In this document: piece after piece, positions 42,449 to 50,762 of the stretch
Layout of the letters: every line of letters begins with the position of its first letter
Numbering within the stretch: position 1 is the first letter of the stretch
Assembly (NCBI RefSeq): GCF_005887635.2
Contig: NZ_CP040821.1
Coordinates: 1-64,000, forward strand
Length of the DNA: 64,000 nt
Reading direction: 5' to 3'
DNA from: Paroceanicella profunda
GTDB taxonomy: Bacteria > Pseudomonadota > Alphaproteobacteria > Rhodobacterales > Rhodobacteraceae
The notes under the pieces: generated by a model
Databases searched by the model: none
What the model was told of the DNA's origin: nothing
What the model saw: only the letters and a program-made list of their open reading frames with translations
Program-made: the position numbers and the translations under genes

Positions 42449-43417
42449 TCAGCGCACCCGGTTCTCCAGCGGCGCGCCCTCGGCCAGCCGCGCCACGTTC
42501 GCGGCCATCGCCTCCGCCCGCCGCGCCACGGTGCCATGCGTCCAGCCGGACATGTGCGGCGACAGCACCACATTGTCGAGCGTGTGGAACGGCAGGGTGG
42601 CGGGATGCGGGTTCGGGTTCTCCGGCGAGGGGTAGACATACCAGGTGTCGAGGATCGCCCCGGCGATGCGCCCGGCCTGCAGCGCCTCGAACAGCGGCTG
42701 CTCCGCGATCACCGCGCCGCGGCCCACGTTCACGATCACCCCCTCGGGGCGCATGGCGGCAAGGGCCTCCGCCCCCACGAGCCCGCGGGTGCTTTCCGCC
42801 AGCGGCAGGGTGTTCACGATGATGTCGGCGGCCGCCATGAAGGCCGGCAGATCGGTGAGCGGCATGGCCGCCGAGACCGGCGCCTCCGCCGCCACCGGGC
42901 TGCGGTTCGCCACCACCACCGTCATGCCGAAGGCCGCGGCGCGCGCCGCCACCGCCTTGCCGATGTGCCCGTAGCCCAGGATGCCGATGGTCTGCGCGCC
43001 CAGTTCGGTGCGCAGGCCGGAGGGGCCGCCGGCCCAGTATGTCCAGTCGCCCCGGCGCAGGCGGGCGTCGGCATCGGCCAGCGGCACGTGGCGGGCGAGC
43101 AGGGCTGCCATCACGTATTCGGCGATGGCGGCCTCGTGGCCGAAGCAGTTGCACACCGGGGTGGCCTCCGGCAGGCAGGCGAAGTCGATCCCGTCATAGC
43201 CCGCCCCGGGCACGTGGAACAGCTTCAGCCCCGGGCCCACCGGCAGGCCGGCCTGCAGGCGGGCGCCCACGATGACATCGGCGCCCGCATAGGCGGCGCG
43301 CTGCACGTCCGTCTCCAGCACGTCCGGCAGGTGGGTGATGTCGTGGCCCGCGCCCAGGTGCTCCCGGAAGCCGGGCAGGAAGGTGAGGGCGTTGTTGCCG
43401 TGAAAGACGATGTTCAT
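42449..43417 (-). CDS. D-isomer-specific 2-hydroxyacid dehydrogenase
   Basis: NAD-dependent dehydrogenase of 322 aa. The nucleotide motif GILGYGHIGKAVA lies near 143-155. The catalytic Arg is in NVGRGAVI, the Glu is likely in the PSPEN region, and the His is in LSPHMSGWTHG. It interconverts a 2-hydroxy and a 2-oxo acid. ATG 43417 has GGGAG upstream. It sits between the SDR and PanE-like genes in one operon, consistent with sugar-acid catabolism. Confidence 0.9.
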   Translation of the reverse strand: MNIVFHGNNALTFLPGFREHLGAGHDITHLPDVLETDVQRAAYAGADVIVGARLQAGLPVGPGLKLFHVPGAGYDGIDFACLPEATPVCNCFGHEAAIAEYVMAALLARHVPLADADARLRRGDWTYWAGGPSGLRTELGAQTIGILGYGHIGKAVAARAAAFGMTVVVANRSPVAAEAPVSAAMPLTDLPAFMAAADIIVNTLPLAESTRGLVGAEALAAMRPEGVIVNVGRGAVIAEQPLFEALQAGRIAGAILDTWYVYPSPENPNPHPATLPFHTLDNVVLSPHMSGWTHGTVARRAEAMAANVARLAEGAPLENRVR

Positions 43418-43454
43418 GGGAGCTCCCGCAGGGTCATATGTCTCGGCGCGGCGC

Positions 43455-44222
43455 TCACAGCACCACACTCATGCCGCCGTCGACGAACAGCGTCTGGCCG
43501 TTCACGTAGCCGGAGGCGGCGGAGGAAAGGAAGATGGCCGCGCCCACCAGCTCGTCCGGCCGGCCCCAGCGCCGGGCCGGGGTGCGGCCCTTCACCCAGC
43601 CGTCGAAGGCCGCGTCCGAGACCAGGGCCGCGTTCATGTCGGTGAGCATGTAGCCCGGGGCGATGGCGTTGGCCTGCACGCCCTTCTCGCCCCATTCCGC
43701 GGCCATGGCGCGGGTGAGCATCTTGATGCCGCCCTTCGCCACCGTGTAGGGCGCCACCGTGGCGCGGGCGAGCTCGGAGGTGAGCGAGCCGATGTTGACC
43801 ACCTTGCCCTCCCCGCGCGGCACCATGCGCCGTGCCGCCTCGCGCCCCACCAGGAAGGCGGAGGTGAGATTGGTGTCGATGACGCGGCGCCAGTCCGCCG
43901 TCTCCAGCTCCAGCATCGGCTTGCGGAACTGGATTCCGGCGTTGTTGACCAGGATGTCGATGGCGAGGCCGGCGGCGTCGAACCCCTCGAAGGCCGCCAT
44001 CACCGCGGGTTCGTCGGTCACGTCGAAGGCGGAGGTGAGCACGTCGAGCCCGGCCGCGCGCAGCTCCGCCGCCGCCGCTTCCAGCCGCTCCAGCGACACG
44101 CCGTTGAGGACGATGCGCGCGCCGGCCCGGCCGAGGCCCTCCGCGATGGCCCGTCCCAGCCCGCGCGACGAGCCGGTGACCAGCGCCGTGCGCCCGGCGA
44201 GGGAGAAAAGTTCGGTGGACAT
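43455..44222 (-). CDS. Short-chain dehydrogenase/reductase (gluconate 5-dehydrogenase-like)
   Basis: Classical SDR of 255 aa. The cofactor motif is TGSSRGLGRAIA at about 15-26, NNAG follows, and the active-site Ser and YTVAK pair (Tyr and Lys) are present. The C-terminus FVDGGMSVVL is standard. The sequence style is that of gluconate 5-dehydrogenase and similar sugar-acid oxidoreductases. It starts 10 nt after the enolase-superfamily gene ends, so the two are one transcript. Confidence 0.9.
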   Translation of the reverse strand: MSTELFSLAGRTALVTGSSRGLGRAIAEGLGRAGARIVLNGVSLERLEAAAAELRAAGLDVLTSAFDVTDEPAVMAAFEGFDAAGLAIDILVNNAGIQFRKPMLELETADWRRVIDTNLTSAFLVGREAARRMVPRGEGKVVNIGSLTSELARATVAPYTVAKGGIKMLTRAMAAEWGEKGVQANAIAPGYMLTDMNAALVSDAAFDGWVKGRTPARRWGRPDELVGAAIFLSSAASGYVNGQTLFVDGGMSVVL

Positions 44223-44232
44223 GTGAGGCTCC

Positions 44233-45432
44233 TCAGGGGGTCGAGACGCGGGAGGTGAGGTCGGGGCGCTCGAAGAAGGCGGGCAGCAGCTCCACCCCCA
44301 GCCCCGGGCCTTCCATCGGATAGACATAGCCGCCCTCGATGCGCGGCATGGCGGTCACCAGTTCGTTGTACCAGCCGCGGTAGAAGGCGCGCACGCTCTC
44401 CTGGATCAGCGTGTTGGGCTGGCTGAACGAGGCGTGGATGCCGGCGATGAACCCCACCGGGCCGATGCAGTCATGCGGGGCGAAGGGCCGGTGATAGGTG
44501 TCGGCCAACGCCGCGATCTTGCGGGCCTCGGTGAGCCCGCCTGTCCAGCACAGATCCACCATCACCACGTGGGCCGCGTCGCGGTCCAGCATGTCCTTGT
44601 AGGGGAAGCGGGTGCCCAGGGTCTCGCTCGCGCAGGTCCAGACCGGGGTGGAGCGGGCGTATTCGGCCAGCGCCTGGGGGGAGTTCATCCGGATCGGGTC
44701 CTCGAACCACATCGGGTCGTAGGGCTCCAGCGCCTTCGCGATGCGCTTCGCCGTGGGCAGGTTCCACAGCGAGTGGAATTCCACCATGATCTCCATCCGG
44801 TCGCCCACCGCGCGGCGGATCGCCTCGAAGGGCTTCAGCGCGTCCTTCAGCTGCTGCGTGGAGATGAACTGGCCCTTGTTCTCGATCGCGGCCGGGTCGA
44901 AGGGCCAGATCTTCATCGCGGTGATGCCGCTGTCGAGCAGGCTCTCGGCCAGTTCGGCGGGGCGGTTCATGAAACCGTCGAGGTCCTCATAGGGTCCGTC
45001 GCTCTCGCCGAGGTTCCAGGTGGAGACCGGCTTGATGTTGCTGGTGCGCACATAGCGCGTGCCGGCGCAGGTGTTGTAGACGCGCACGCGCTCCCAGCAC
45101 TGGCCGCCCAGCATCTGGTGCACCGGCAGGCCGCAGAGCTTGCCGAAGATGTCCCACAGCGCGATGTCGATGGCCGAGGCCGCCCGCGTCTCCACCCCGG
45201 TGGAGGATTGCGCCATCGGCAGGTTCAGCATCTCGCGGTGCAGCGCCTCGATGTGCAGCGGGTTCTGCCCCAGCAGGCGCCCGGCCAGCGTGTCATGGAT
45301 ATGCGCCTCCACGGCGCCGGCGCCGTAGAAGGTCTCGCCCAGCCCGGTGATGCCGGCATCCGTCTCGACATGCACCCAGAGGACATTGGCGAATTCCTGC
45401 ACCCGGAAGGTGCGGATGGCGGTGATCTTCAT
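44233..45432 (-). CDS. Mandelate racemase/muconate lactonizing enzyme-family (enolase superfamily) protein
   Basis: Enolase-superfamily enzyme of 399 aa, most likely an acid-sugar dehydratase. An N-terminal capping domain is followed by a barrel with GITAMKIWPFDP (base-strand Lys), IMVEFHSLWN (first metal ligand strand), WFEDPI (second) and CASETLGT (third). A histidine in PFAPHDCIGP is in place for acid/base chemistry. It abstracts the alpha proton of a carboxylate. First gene of its operon, divergent from a GntR regulator across a TCGTGA/TCACGA dyad. The exact sugar acid is unknown. Confidence 0.9.
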   Translation of the reverse strand: MKITAIRTFRVQEFANVLWVHVETDAGITGLGETFYGAGAVEAHIHDTLAGRLLGQNPLHIEALHREMLNLPMAQSSTGVETRAASAIDIALWDIFGKLCGLPVHQMLGGQCWERVRVYNTCAGTRYVRTSNIKPVSTWNLGESDGPYEDLDGFMNRPAELAESLLDSGITAMKIWPFDPAAIENKGQFISTQQLKDALKPFEAIRRAVGDRMEIMVEFHSLWNLPTAKRIAKALEPYDPMWFEDPIRMNSPQALAEYARSTPVWTCASETLGTRFPYKDMLDRDAAHVVMVDLCWTGGLTEARKIAALADTYHRPFAPHDCIGPVGFIAGIHASFSQPNTLIQESVRAFYRGWYNELVTAMPRIEGGYVYPMEGPGLGVELLPAFFERPDLTSRVSTP

Positions 45433-45520
45433 GTGGCGGCCCCTGTCGGGCGGCCCGGCGCCGGATGGCTGGTGATCATGGTTTCCTCCCACGTGTCGCC
45501 GCGGTTTTCGAAGTGACATT

Positions 45521-45536
45521 TCGTGAAATATCACGA
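45521..45536. promoter_or_regulatory. GntR operator dyad
   Basis: TCGTGA (45521-45526) and TCACGA (45531-45536) form a perfect 6-bp inverted repeat with a 4-bp AT spacer. It overlaps a second dyad, ATATC-N2-GATAT (45528-45539). This is the only AT-rich stretch between the divergent enolase-superfamily and GntR genes. The likely binder is the adjacent GntR protein. Confidence 0.6.
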
Positions 45537-45603
45537 TATATCCATGGCAGGCCCAAATGATTCATGCAAGGGCTCAGTTGAGGGCAGGGTGAGGAGGCGG
45601 GCC

Positions 45604-46326
45604 ATGGCGAAGGACGGAGCGGGCGCGGCGGATCCGGCAGCGCAACTGCCGCAGGCGGAGCGCGCCTATCGTCGCATCGAGGCCGCCATCGTCACCTGCG
45701 CGCTGCGCCCGGGCAGCTTCCAGCGCATCCAGGATCTCGCGGCGCTGGCCGGCACCGGCCGCACCCCGGTGCACCAGGCGGTGAGCCGGCTGGCCGCCGA
45801 CACGCTGCTCGACGTCCTGCCCCGGCAGGGGCTGCTGGTCGCGCCGGTGGAGCTGGGCCGCTGCCGGGTGCTGCTGGGCCTGCGCCGCGAGGTGGAGCGC
45901 TTCGCCATCGGCCTGGCCGCCGCGCGTGCCACCGAGGGCCAGCGCAGCCACATGCGCCACCTCGCCGGCGCCCTGCGCGCGGCGGGCGACACGCTGGATC
46001 TCGCGGATTTCAACGCCTTCGACACCCGCATCGACGCGGTGGTGCTGGAGGCCTGTGGCGAGCCCTTTCTCGAGAACACCCTGCGGCCGCTGCACTCGGT
46101 GTTCCGCCGGGTCGGCTGGATCTGGCACGGGCTGGCCACGCCCGGCCCGGACCCCGCGGCCTCCGTCAGCGCGCATCTCGACGTGCTGGACGCCCTGGCC
46201 GACGGGCGGGGCGAGGCGGCCGCCGCCGCCTCGGACGCGCTGGTCGACCTGGTGGGCCGGATGATCGACGGCCTGTCCCTCGGTGCCCCGCCCGCCCTGC
46301 TCGACAGCCGGATCGAGCGCTACTGA
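45604..46326 (+). CDS. GntR-family transcriptional regulator (FCD type)
   Basis: Regulator of 240 aa. The N-terminal winged helix is divergent but recognisable (FQRIQDLAALAGTGRTPVHQ, about 40-59). An all-helical C-terminal effector domain has DFNAFDTRID in place of the usual D..FH motif. The start at 45604 has GAGGAGG seven bases upstream. Two in-frame ATGs further up (45523, 45544) would lie within or just beyond the operator dyad and lack ribosome sites. It is divergent from the sugar-acid operon and presumably represses it. Confidence 0.87.
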   Translation: MAKDGAGAADPAAQLPQAERAYRRIEAAIVTCALRPGSFQRIQDLAALAGTGRTPVHQAVSRLAADTLLDVLPRQGLLVAPVELGRCRVLLGLRREVERFAIGLAAARATEGQRSHMRHLAGALRAAGDTLDLADFNAFDTRIDAVVLEACGEPFLENTLRPLHSVFRRVGWIWHGLATPGPDPAASVSAHLDVLDALADGRGEAAAAASDALVDLVGRMIDGLSLGAPPALLDSRIERY

Positions 46327-46742
46327 GCAGGCCGGCAGGGGCGGGCCCCCGCCGTCGCGCGCCACGCCGCCGCCCCGCCAGGCCCCGCCGCCGCCCCGCC
46401 ACTGCGGCCTCGCGCGGTGCCTCACCCCATGCGGCCCGCCGCCCCCCGCATACCGCAGCGGCCCCGCGTACCTCACCACCGTCAGTCAGGGGCCTTGACC
46501 TGCCCCCCGGCCGCCCTCACCTGCCGCGACCAGCCAAAACGCGCCACCCCCCCGCACTCCCGCTACAAAGGAAGCCGCGCTCGCCGGCCCGGGAGGCACC
46601 CGTACCCGCAGAGCGCCCGGGACGGCCCTGCCTGCCGGGCGCCGGCACGCCTTGCCGCACTGTCGGCCCACCGCTGGTGTTGCACTGCACAGCCACGCTT
46701 TGCCGCAGCCCGTCCGGCGCATTCGCTGCTAGACTGCGCGCC
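46327..46742. other. Non-coding gap before the copper-delivery genes
   Basis: This is a 416-nt C-rich low-complexity stretch. No gene, tRNA-like fold or clear operator was seen. A promoter for 46743-48234 must lie in its right half, but I could not identify one. Confidence 0.4.
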
Positions 46743-47111
46743 ATGAGGCATACCTCGCCCAAAGCCGCGGCTGCGCGGCTGGCCGTCCTGGCCGCCGTGA
46801 TCTACGCGATCGCGGTGCATGCCCTGCTGGCGGGCGCTGCCCAGGCCGCAATGGCGGCCGCGGCACCCGGCGTGCTGTGCCTGTCCGCCGATGAGGGCGC
46901 CCCGCTTCCCGCCGGGGCCGGCGGGAGCTGCTGCGACACGCTGTGCAAGTCCGTCTGCGCCAACGGCGCGGCCGACCTGCCGGCGCCCGGCGGGCTGGCC
47001 CGGCCCGTGGTGCAGGCCCGGCCCGTCGCCGGCGCCCTGCCGGAGCGCGTGCTTCCCGGGCGGCGCGACACCTGCCTGCCCCGGCCCCGCGGCCCGCCCG
47101 CCGCGGCCTGA
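46743..47111 (+). CDS. Small Cys-rich exported or membrane-anchored protein, hypothetical
   Basis: Predicted protein of 122 aa. A basic N-terminus and a hydrophobic segment (about 12-36) act as signal peptide or anchor. A cysteine cluster (CCDTLCKSVC, about 62-71) follows, after an isolated Cys in VLCLS. The tail is proline/arginine-rich and looks disordered. It resembles the loosely defined DUF2946-type proteins found by copper genes, but I cannot confirm membership. It lies 74 nt before a PCuAC gene and a Sco gene, so a role in periplasmic copper binding is likely (inference). Confidence 0.6.
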   Translation: MRHTSPKAAAARLAVLAAVIYAIAVHALLAGAAQAAMAAAAPGVLCLSADEGAPLPAGAGGSCCDTLCKSVCANGAADLPAPGGLARPVVQARPVAGALPERVLPGRRDTCLPRPRGPPAAA

Positions 47112-47185
47112 CGCCACCCCCCGCAGGAAACGCCCCTGCCCGGCCGAACCGACGCCGGGCCAAGTTCGCATGACGGAGACACCGC

Positions 47186-47647
47186 ATGACACGCCTCCCC
47201 CGCCTCGTCCTCGCAGCCGCCCTGAGCGCGGCGCTGCCCGGCCTCGCCCTCGCCGGGCCCGTCACCGCCTCCGGCGCCTGGGTCCGCGCCACGCCGCCGG
47301 GCGCCATGGCTGCCGGCGGCTTCCTCACCCTCCACAACCCCGGCCCCGGCGATGACCGCCTGGTGGGCGCGCGCAGCCCCGCCGCCGCCCGGGTGGAGCT
47401 GCACGGCATGGAGATGTCCGGCGGCGTGATGCGCATGCACCCGCTGGCCGAGGGCCTGCCGCTGCCCGCCGGGGCCACCGTGGCCCTCGCCCCCGGCGGC
47501 GCGCATATCATGATGATGGACCTCGCCGCACCGGTGGTCGTCGGCGCGCCGGTGCCGGTCACGCTCATCCTGGACAGCGGCGCCGAGATCGCCGTGCAGA
47601 TGCAGGTGGTGCCCCCCGGCGCGCCGAAGCCGGCGGAGGCGCAGTGA
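47186..47647 (+). CDS. Periplasmic copper chaperone PCuAC
   Basis: Copper(I) chaperone of 153 aa. A signal peptide ends at LALAG, about residue 23. The Met/His copper motif is visible as HGMEMSGGVMRM followed by GAHIMMM, which fits H-M-x(n)-M-x(n)-H-x-M. PCuAC delivers Cu(I) to the CuA site of cytochrome c oxidase together with Sco. The Sco gene begins inside its stop codon (TGATG), so the two are co-translated. Confidence 0.92.
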   Translation: MTRLPRLVLAAALSAALPGLALAGPVTASGAWVRATPPGAMAAGGFLTLHNPGPGDDRLVGARSPAAARVELHGMEMSGGVMRMHPLAEGLPLPAGATVALAPGGAHIMMMDLAAPVVVGAPVPVTLILDSGAEIAVQMQVVPPGAPKPAEAQ

Positions 47648-48234
47648 TGTCGCGCGCCCGCATGGCCCTCGCCGCCCTCACCCTGGCGCTGGCCGGGGTG
47701 GCGGGCACGCTGCTCTGGGTCACCCTGCGCGGCGAGGACGTGGGCACCGCCAGCGTGGGCGGCCCCTTCACCCTCACCGACGAGACCGGTCGCACCGTGA
47801 CCGAGGCCGATTTCGAAGGCCGCCCCACGGTGATCTTCTTCGGCTTCACCTTCTGCCCGGATGTCTGCCCCACCACGCTCTACGAGCTCACCCTGCTGAT
47901 GCAGGACCTCGGCGAGGACGCGGACAAGGTGAACTGGCTCTTCGTCTCCGTGGACAGCGCGCGCGACACGCCCGAGCAACTGGCCCAATACACCTCCGCC
48001 TTCGACAGCCGCATCCTCGGCCTCTCGGGCACTGAGGCGCAGATCGCGGCCATCGCGAAGCAGTATTTCGTCTACTACAAGCGCGTGCCGCTGGAGGGCG
48101 GAGACTACACGATGGAACACACCGCGACCGTCTTCCTGATGGATTCCGGGAATCACCTGTTCGGCACCATCGGTTATGGCGAGGCCCCGGCCATGGCCCT
48201 GTCCAAGCTCCGTCGCCTCGTGCGCGACGGCTGA
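47647..48234 (+). CDS. SCO1/SenC-family copper/thiol-redox protein
   Basis: Membrane-anchored thioredoxin-fold protein of 195 aa. An N-terminal hydrophobic anchor spans about 5-27. The copper-binding CPDVC lies in FTFCPDVCPTT, and the conserved histidine lies in MEHTATVFLMD. It metallates or reduces the CuA centre of cytochrome oxidase with PCuAC. ATG 47647 overlaps the PCuAC stop; a GTG one codon upstream is possible. A long inverted repeat follows the stop. Confidence 0.94.
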   Translation: MSRARMALAALTLALAGVAGTLLWVTLRGEDVGTASVGGPFTLTDETGRTVTEADFEGRPTVIFFGFTFCPDVCPTTLYELTLLMQDLGEDADKVNWLFVSVDSARDTPEQLAQYTSAFDSRILGLSGTEAQIAAIAKQYFVYYKRVPLEGGDYTMEHTATVFLMDSGNHLFGTIGYGEAPAMALSKLRRLVRDG

Positions 48235-48243
48235 GCCGCGGGG

Positions 48244-48334
48244 GCGGCCCTTTTCGCGGTCGCGGGGTGGGCCGCGCAGGGGGCGCCGCCCGCTCCGGCC
48301 TCTCCGGGGTGGGAGCGACCGGGAAAAGGGCCGC
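48244..48334. repeat. 20-bp inverted repeat downstream of sco
   Basis: Arms at 48244-48263 and 48315-48334 are complementary at 19 of 20 positions (left arm begins GCGGCCCTTTTC). They enclose a 51-nt GC-rich loop. The right arm ends in AAAAGGGCCGC, so on transcription the stem is strong but lacks a U-tract after it. It may be a large terminator/attenuator or a remnant of a small inverted-repeat element. Confidence 0.6.
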
Positions 48335-48398
48335 CTCCGCGACTGGACGCGCCCGCCGTTGCGGCGCACAAAGGGGTGGAAGCCGCCCGGGAGCCCGC

Positions 48399-48530
48399 AT
48401 GCGCAAGTCCGACTTCGAGACAGGGACGGGAGCCGCCGCTCCGCCCGCAGGTGCCGCGCGCCGTGGCGTGGCGGCCCCTGCCCTCAACCTGCTGCAGGCC
48501 GGGGCCAGCCCCCGGAAGGAACGCCCATGA
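48399..48530 (+). CDS. Possible 43-aa leader ORF overlapping the ghrA-like start
   Basis: A short frame beginning MRKSDFETG has GGGAG five bases upstream of its ATG. It ends in a TGA that overlaps the next gene's ATG by 4 nt (ATGA), the coupling arrangement seen throughout this window. Its composition (Ala/Pro/Gly/Arg-rich) gives no family clue. It could be a translated leader or chance. Confidence 0.25.
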   Translation: MRKSDFETGTGAAAPPAGAARRGVAAPALNLLQAGASPRKERP

Positions 48531-49459
48531 GCATCGTCGTCCACTGCCCCGATCCCGCCGAGACCGCCGAGTGGCGCGACCGTCTCGCCGCCCTGATGCC
48601 CGAAGCCCGGGTCGAGGCGCTGGAGGCCGCCGCGGCCCCGGAGGCCGTGCGCTACGCCGTGGTCTGGCAGCCCGGCACCGGCCGGCTGGCGCGGTTTCCG
48701 GGGCTGCGCGCCATCGTCTCGCTCGGCGCGGGGATCGACCATGTGCTGGCCGACCGCGCCCTGCCCGCGCATGTGCCGATCATCCGCACCGTGGGGCGCG
48801 ACCTCACTCAGCGGATGCGCGAATACGTGGCCCTGCACGTGCTGCGCCACCACCGCGAGATGCCCGCCCTCGCCGCCGCGCAGGCCGCGGCGCGCTGGCA
48901 GCAGATCGTGCCGCCGCCCGCCACCGGCCGGCGCGTGGGGGTGATGGGGCTGGGCAATCTCGGCGCGGCGGCGGCGCGCAGCCTGGCCGCGCTCGGCTTC
49001 GACACCGCCGGCTGGGCGCGCAGCGCGCGCGAGATCGAGGGCGTTGCCTGTTTCGCCGGCGCGGGCGAGTTGGGCGCGTTCCTCGCCCGTTCCGAGATCC
49101 TCGTCTGCCTGCTGCCGCTCACCGACGCGACCGCCGACATCCTGAACGCCGGGCTGTTCGCCCGGCTGCCGCATGGCGCGAGCCTGGTGAACGCCGGGCG
49201 CGGCGGCCACCTGGTGGAGGAGGACCTGCTCGCCGCCCTCGACAGCGGGCGGATCTCCCACGCGACCCTGGACGTGTTCCGCCAGGAACCGCTGCCGGCC
49301 GGGCATCCGTTCTGGCGCCATCCCGGTGTCACCGTCACGCCGCACATCGCCTCGATGATCGACCCGGAGACCGGCGGCCGCATCGTGGCCGCCAACATCC
49401 GTGCCTTCGAGCGGGATGGCACGGTGGCCGATCTCGCAGACGCCGCACGGGGCTACTGA
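48527..49459 (+). CDS. Glyoxylate/hydroxypyruvate reductase-like (GhrA-type) 2-hydroxyacid dehydrogenase
   Basis: NAD(P)-dependent reductase of 310 aa. The nucleotide motif GVMGLGNLGAAAA is near 140-152. The catalytic Arg is in NAGRGGHLVEEDL, Glu is in FRQEPLP, and His is in VTPHIAS. The sequence pattern, including the short N-terminal domain, matches GhrA rather than classical D-lactate enzymes. It reduces glyoxylate or hydroxypyruvate, or another 2-oxo acid. GGAAGGA precedes the ATG at 48527. It is preceded by a possible leader ORF and stands apart from other catabolic genes. Confidence 0.88.
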   Translation: MSIVVHCPDPAETAEWRDRLAALMPEARVEALEAAAAPEAVRYAVVWQPGTGRLARFPGLRAIVSLGAGIDHVLADRALPAHVPIIRTVGRDLTQRMREYVALHVLRHHREMPALAAAQAAARWQQIVPPPATGRRVGVMGLGNLGAAAARSLAALGFDTAGWARSAREIEGVACFAGAGELGAFLARSEILVCLLPLTDATADILNAGLFARLPHGASLVNAGRGGHLVEEDLLAALDSGRISHATLDVFRQEPLPAGHPFWRHPGVTVTPHIASMIDPETGGRIVAANIRAFERDGTVADLADAARGY

Positions 49460-49899
49460 GCCCCGCGGAGGCCCGCACGGGCGCCGGCCGGTTCGCGCTC
49501 CCCCGCGCGGCCCCTTTCCCGGACAGTCCCGCGCGTCCTTGCGGCGAAGCCTTCAGCCCCGGGCCGGATCGACCGGGAACCGGGCCGCCGGCGGCGACCG
49601 CGGCGGACCGACCGATGTACTTCAGCGAGCCGGGCAGCGGCAGCACCAGCCGGGAGTCGCCCCCCTGTGCACGGCCCTGGCACCCGGCATCCCGGCAGCA
49701 TAGCCGCGGGGGCCCGCCACGCCGGCGGGGCCGTCAGGGCGAAGGGATGCCCGTCCGGGTCCGCACCCCCGACATCCGGGGGCGGGAGGGCGGATGTCGC
49801 GTGGTGCGCCCTCGTGTCGCCTCACGCGCCCCGGCGGCCGCAGCGCGCGAGGGCGGGCAACCCGGCGCTCCGCGCAGGGCTCGGCCCGCCTGCCCGGGG
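49460..49899. other. Non-coding gap between convergent genes
   Basis: A 440-nt stretch between the GhrA-like and HpcH/HpaI-like genes, which converge here. Only GC-rich low-complexity sequence was seen. I found no gene, clear terminator or RNA fold. Confidence 0.4.
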
Positions 49900-50673
49900 T
49901 CAACCCAGCCGCGCACGCCATTCCGCGGCGCGGGCGCGGGCGCCGCGCTGGAGCAGCGAGAGGTCCAGGTCGACGGCCACGAAGCGGGCGCCCGCCTCCA
50001 CCGCCTCGGCGGCGAAGGCCTGGTCCAGCGTCAGCACCCCCGGCGGCAGGCCGGCGGCGGAGATGCGGCGGATGGCGTCAAGCACCGCCGCCTTCACCTC
50101 CGGGTGGCCGGTCTCGCCCGGGTGGCCCAGGCTGGCGGCGAGATCGGCGGGCCCGACGAAGATGCCGTCCACCCCCTCCACCGCCGCGATCGCCTCGATC
50201 TCCCCCAGGGCCTCGGCGGTCTCGACCTGCAGCAGCAGGCAGATTTCCTCGCCGGCGCGGCGGTGGTAGCCGGCGATGGTGCCGTAGCCGCTGGCCCGGG
50301 TCATGCCCGCCACGCCGCGGATGCCGGCGGGCGGATAGCGCACGGCGGCCACCGCGGCGCGCGCCTCCTCCGCGCTCTGGATATAGGGGATGAGCAGGCT
50401 CCGGGCGCCGCAGTCGAGCGCCTTCTTGATCTCCACCACGTCCAGCGAGGCGGGCCGCACCACGGCGGAGACCGGGGCGGGTGCGAGCGCGCGCAGGAGC
50501 GGCAGGGTTCCCAGCACGTCCATCGGGGAATGCTCGGTGTCCAGCAGCATCCAGTCATAGCCGGTCGCGCCGAGCATCTCGGCCACGGTCGGGTCCGGAA
50601 TCGTGCACCAGAGGCCGATCTGGGTGTGGCCGGCGCGCAGCGCGGCCTTGAAGGCATTCTTCGGCAAGTCCAT
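49900..50673 (-). CDS. HpcH/HpaI-family aldolase (2-oxo-3-deoxy acid aldolase-like)
   Basis: Class II, metal-dependent pyruvate aldolase of 257 aa. Family features are LLDTEHSPMD (about 42-51), LLQVETAEAL with the metal Glu, and FVGPADLAASLG with the second metal ligand. It splits a 4-hydroxy-2-oxo acid to pyruvate (or the reverse). It is the last gene of an operon with a type II dehydroquinase and a Gfo/Idh/MocA oxidoreductase. Its substrate is probably a sugar-derived or ring-cleavage 2-oxo acid. Confidence 0.92.
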   Translation of the reverse strand: MDLPKNAFKAALRAGHTQIGLWCTIPDPTVAEMLGATGYDWMLLDTEHSPMDVLGTLPLLRALAPAPVSAVVRPASLDVVEIKKALDCGARSLLIPYIQSAEEARAAVAAVRYPPAGIRGVAGMTRASGYGTIAGYHRRAGEEICLLLQVETAEALGEIEAIAAVEGVDGIFVGPADLAASLGHPGETGHPEVKAAVLDAIRRISAAGLPPGVLTLDQAFAAEAVEAGARFVAVDLDLSLLQRGARARAAEWRARLG

Positions 50674-50762
50674 CGGGGGGGTCCTTCGGTCAGGGTCGGT
50701 GACGGCGCCCTCGGGCACCGGAGAGCGCCGCGGTGGGCGGCACGCGGCAGGTGGCGAGAGGT

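Noticed and set aside
45523..45603. Longer start for the GntR regulator
   Set aside because: ATGs at 45523 and 45544 fall in or next to the operator dyad and lack ribosome sites, whereas 45604 has GAGGAGG at ideal spacing.
46327..46742. Small gene or structured RNA in the C-rich gap
   Set aside because: Only short low-complexity frames without ribosome sites and no stable conserved-looking fold.
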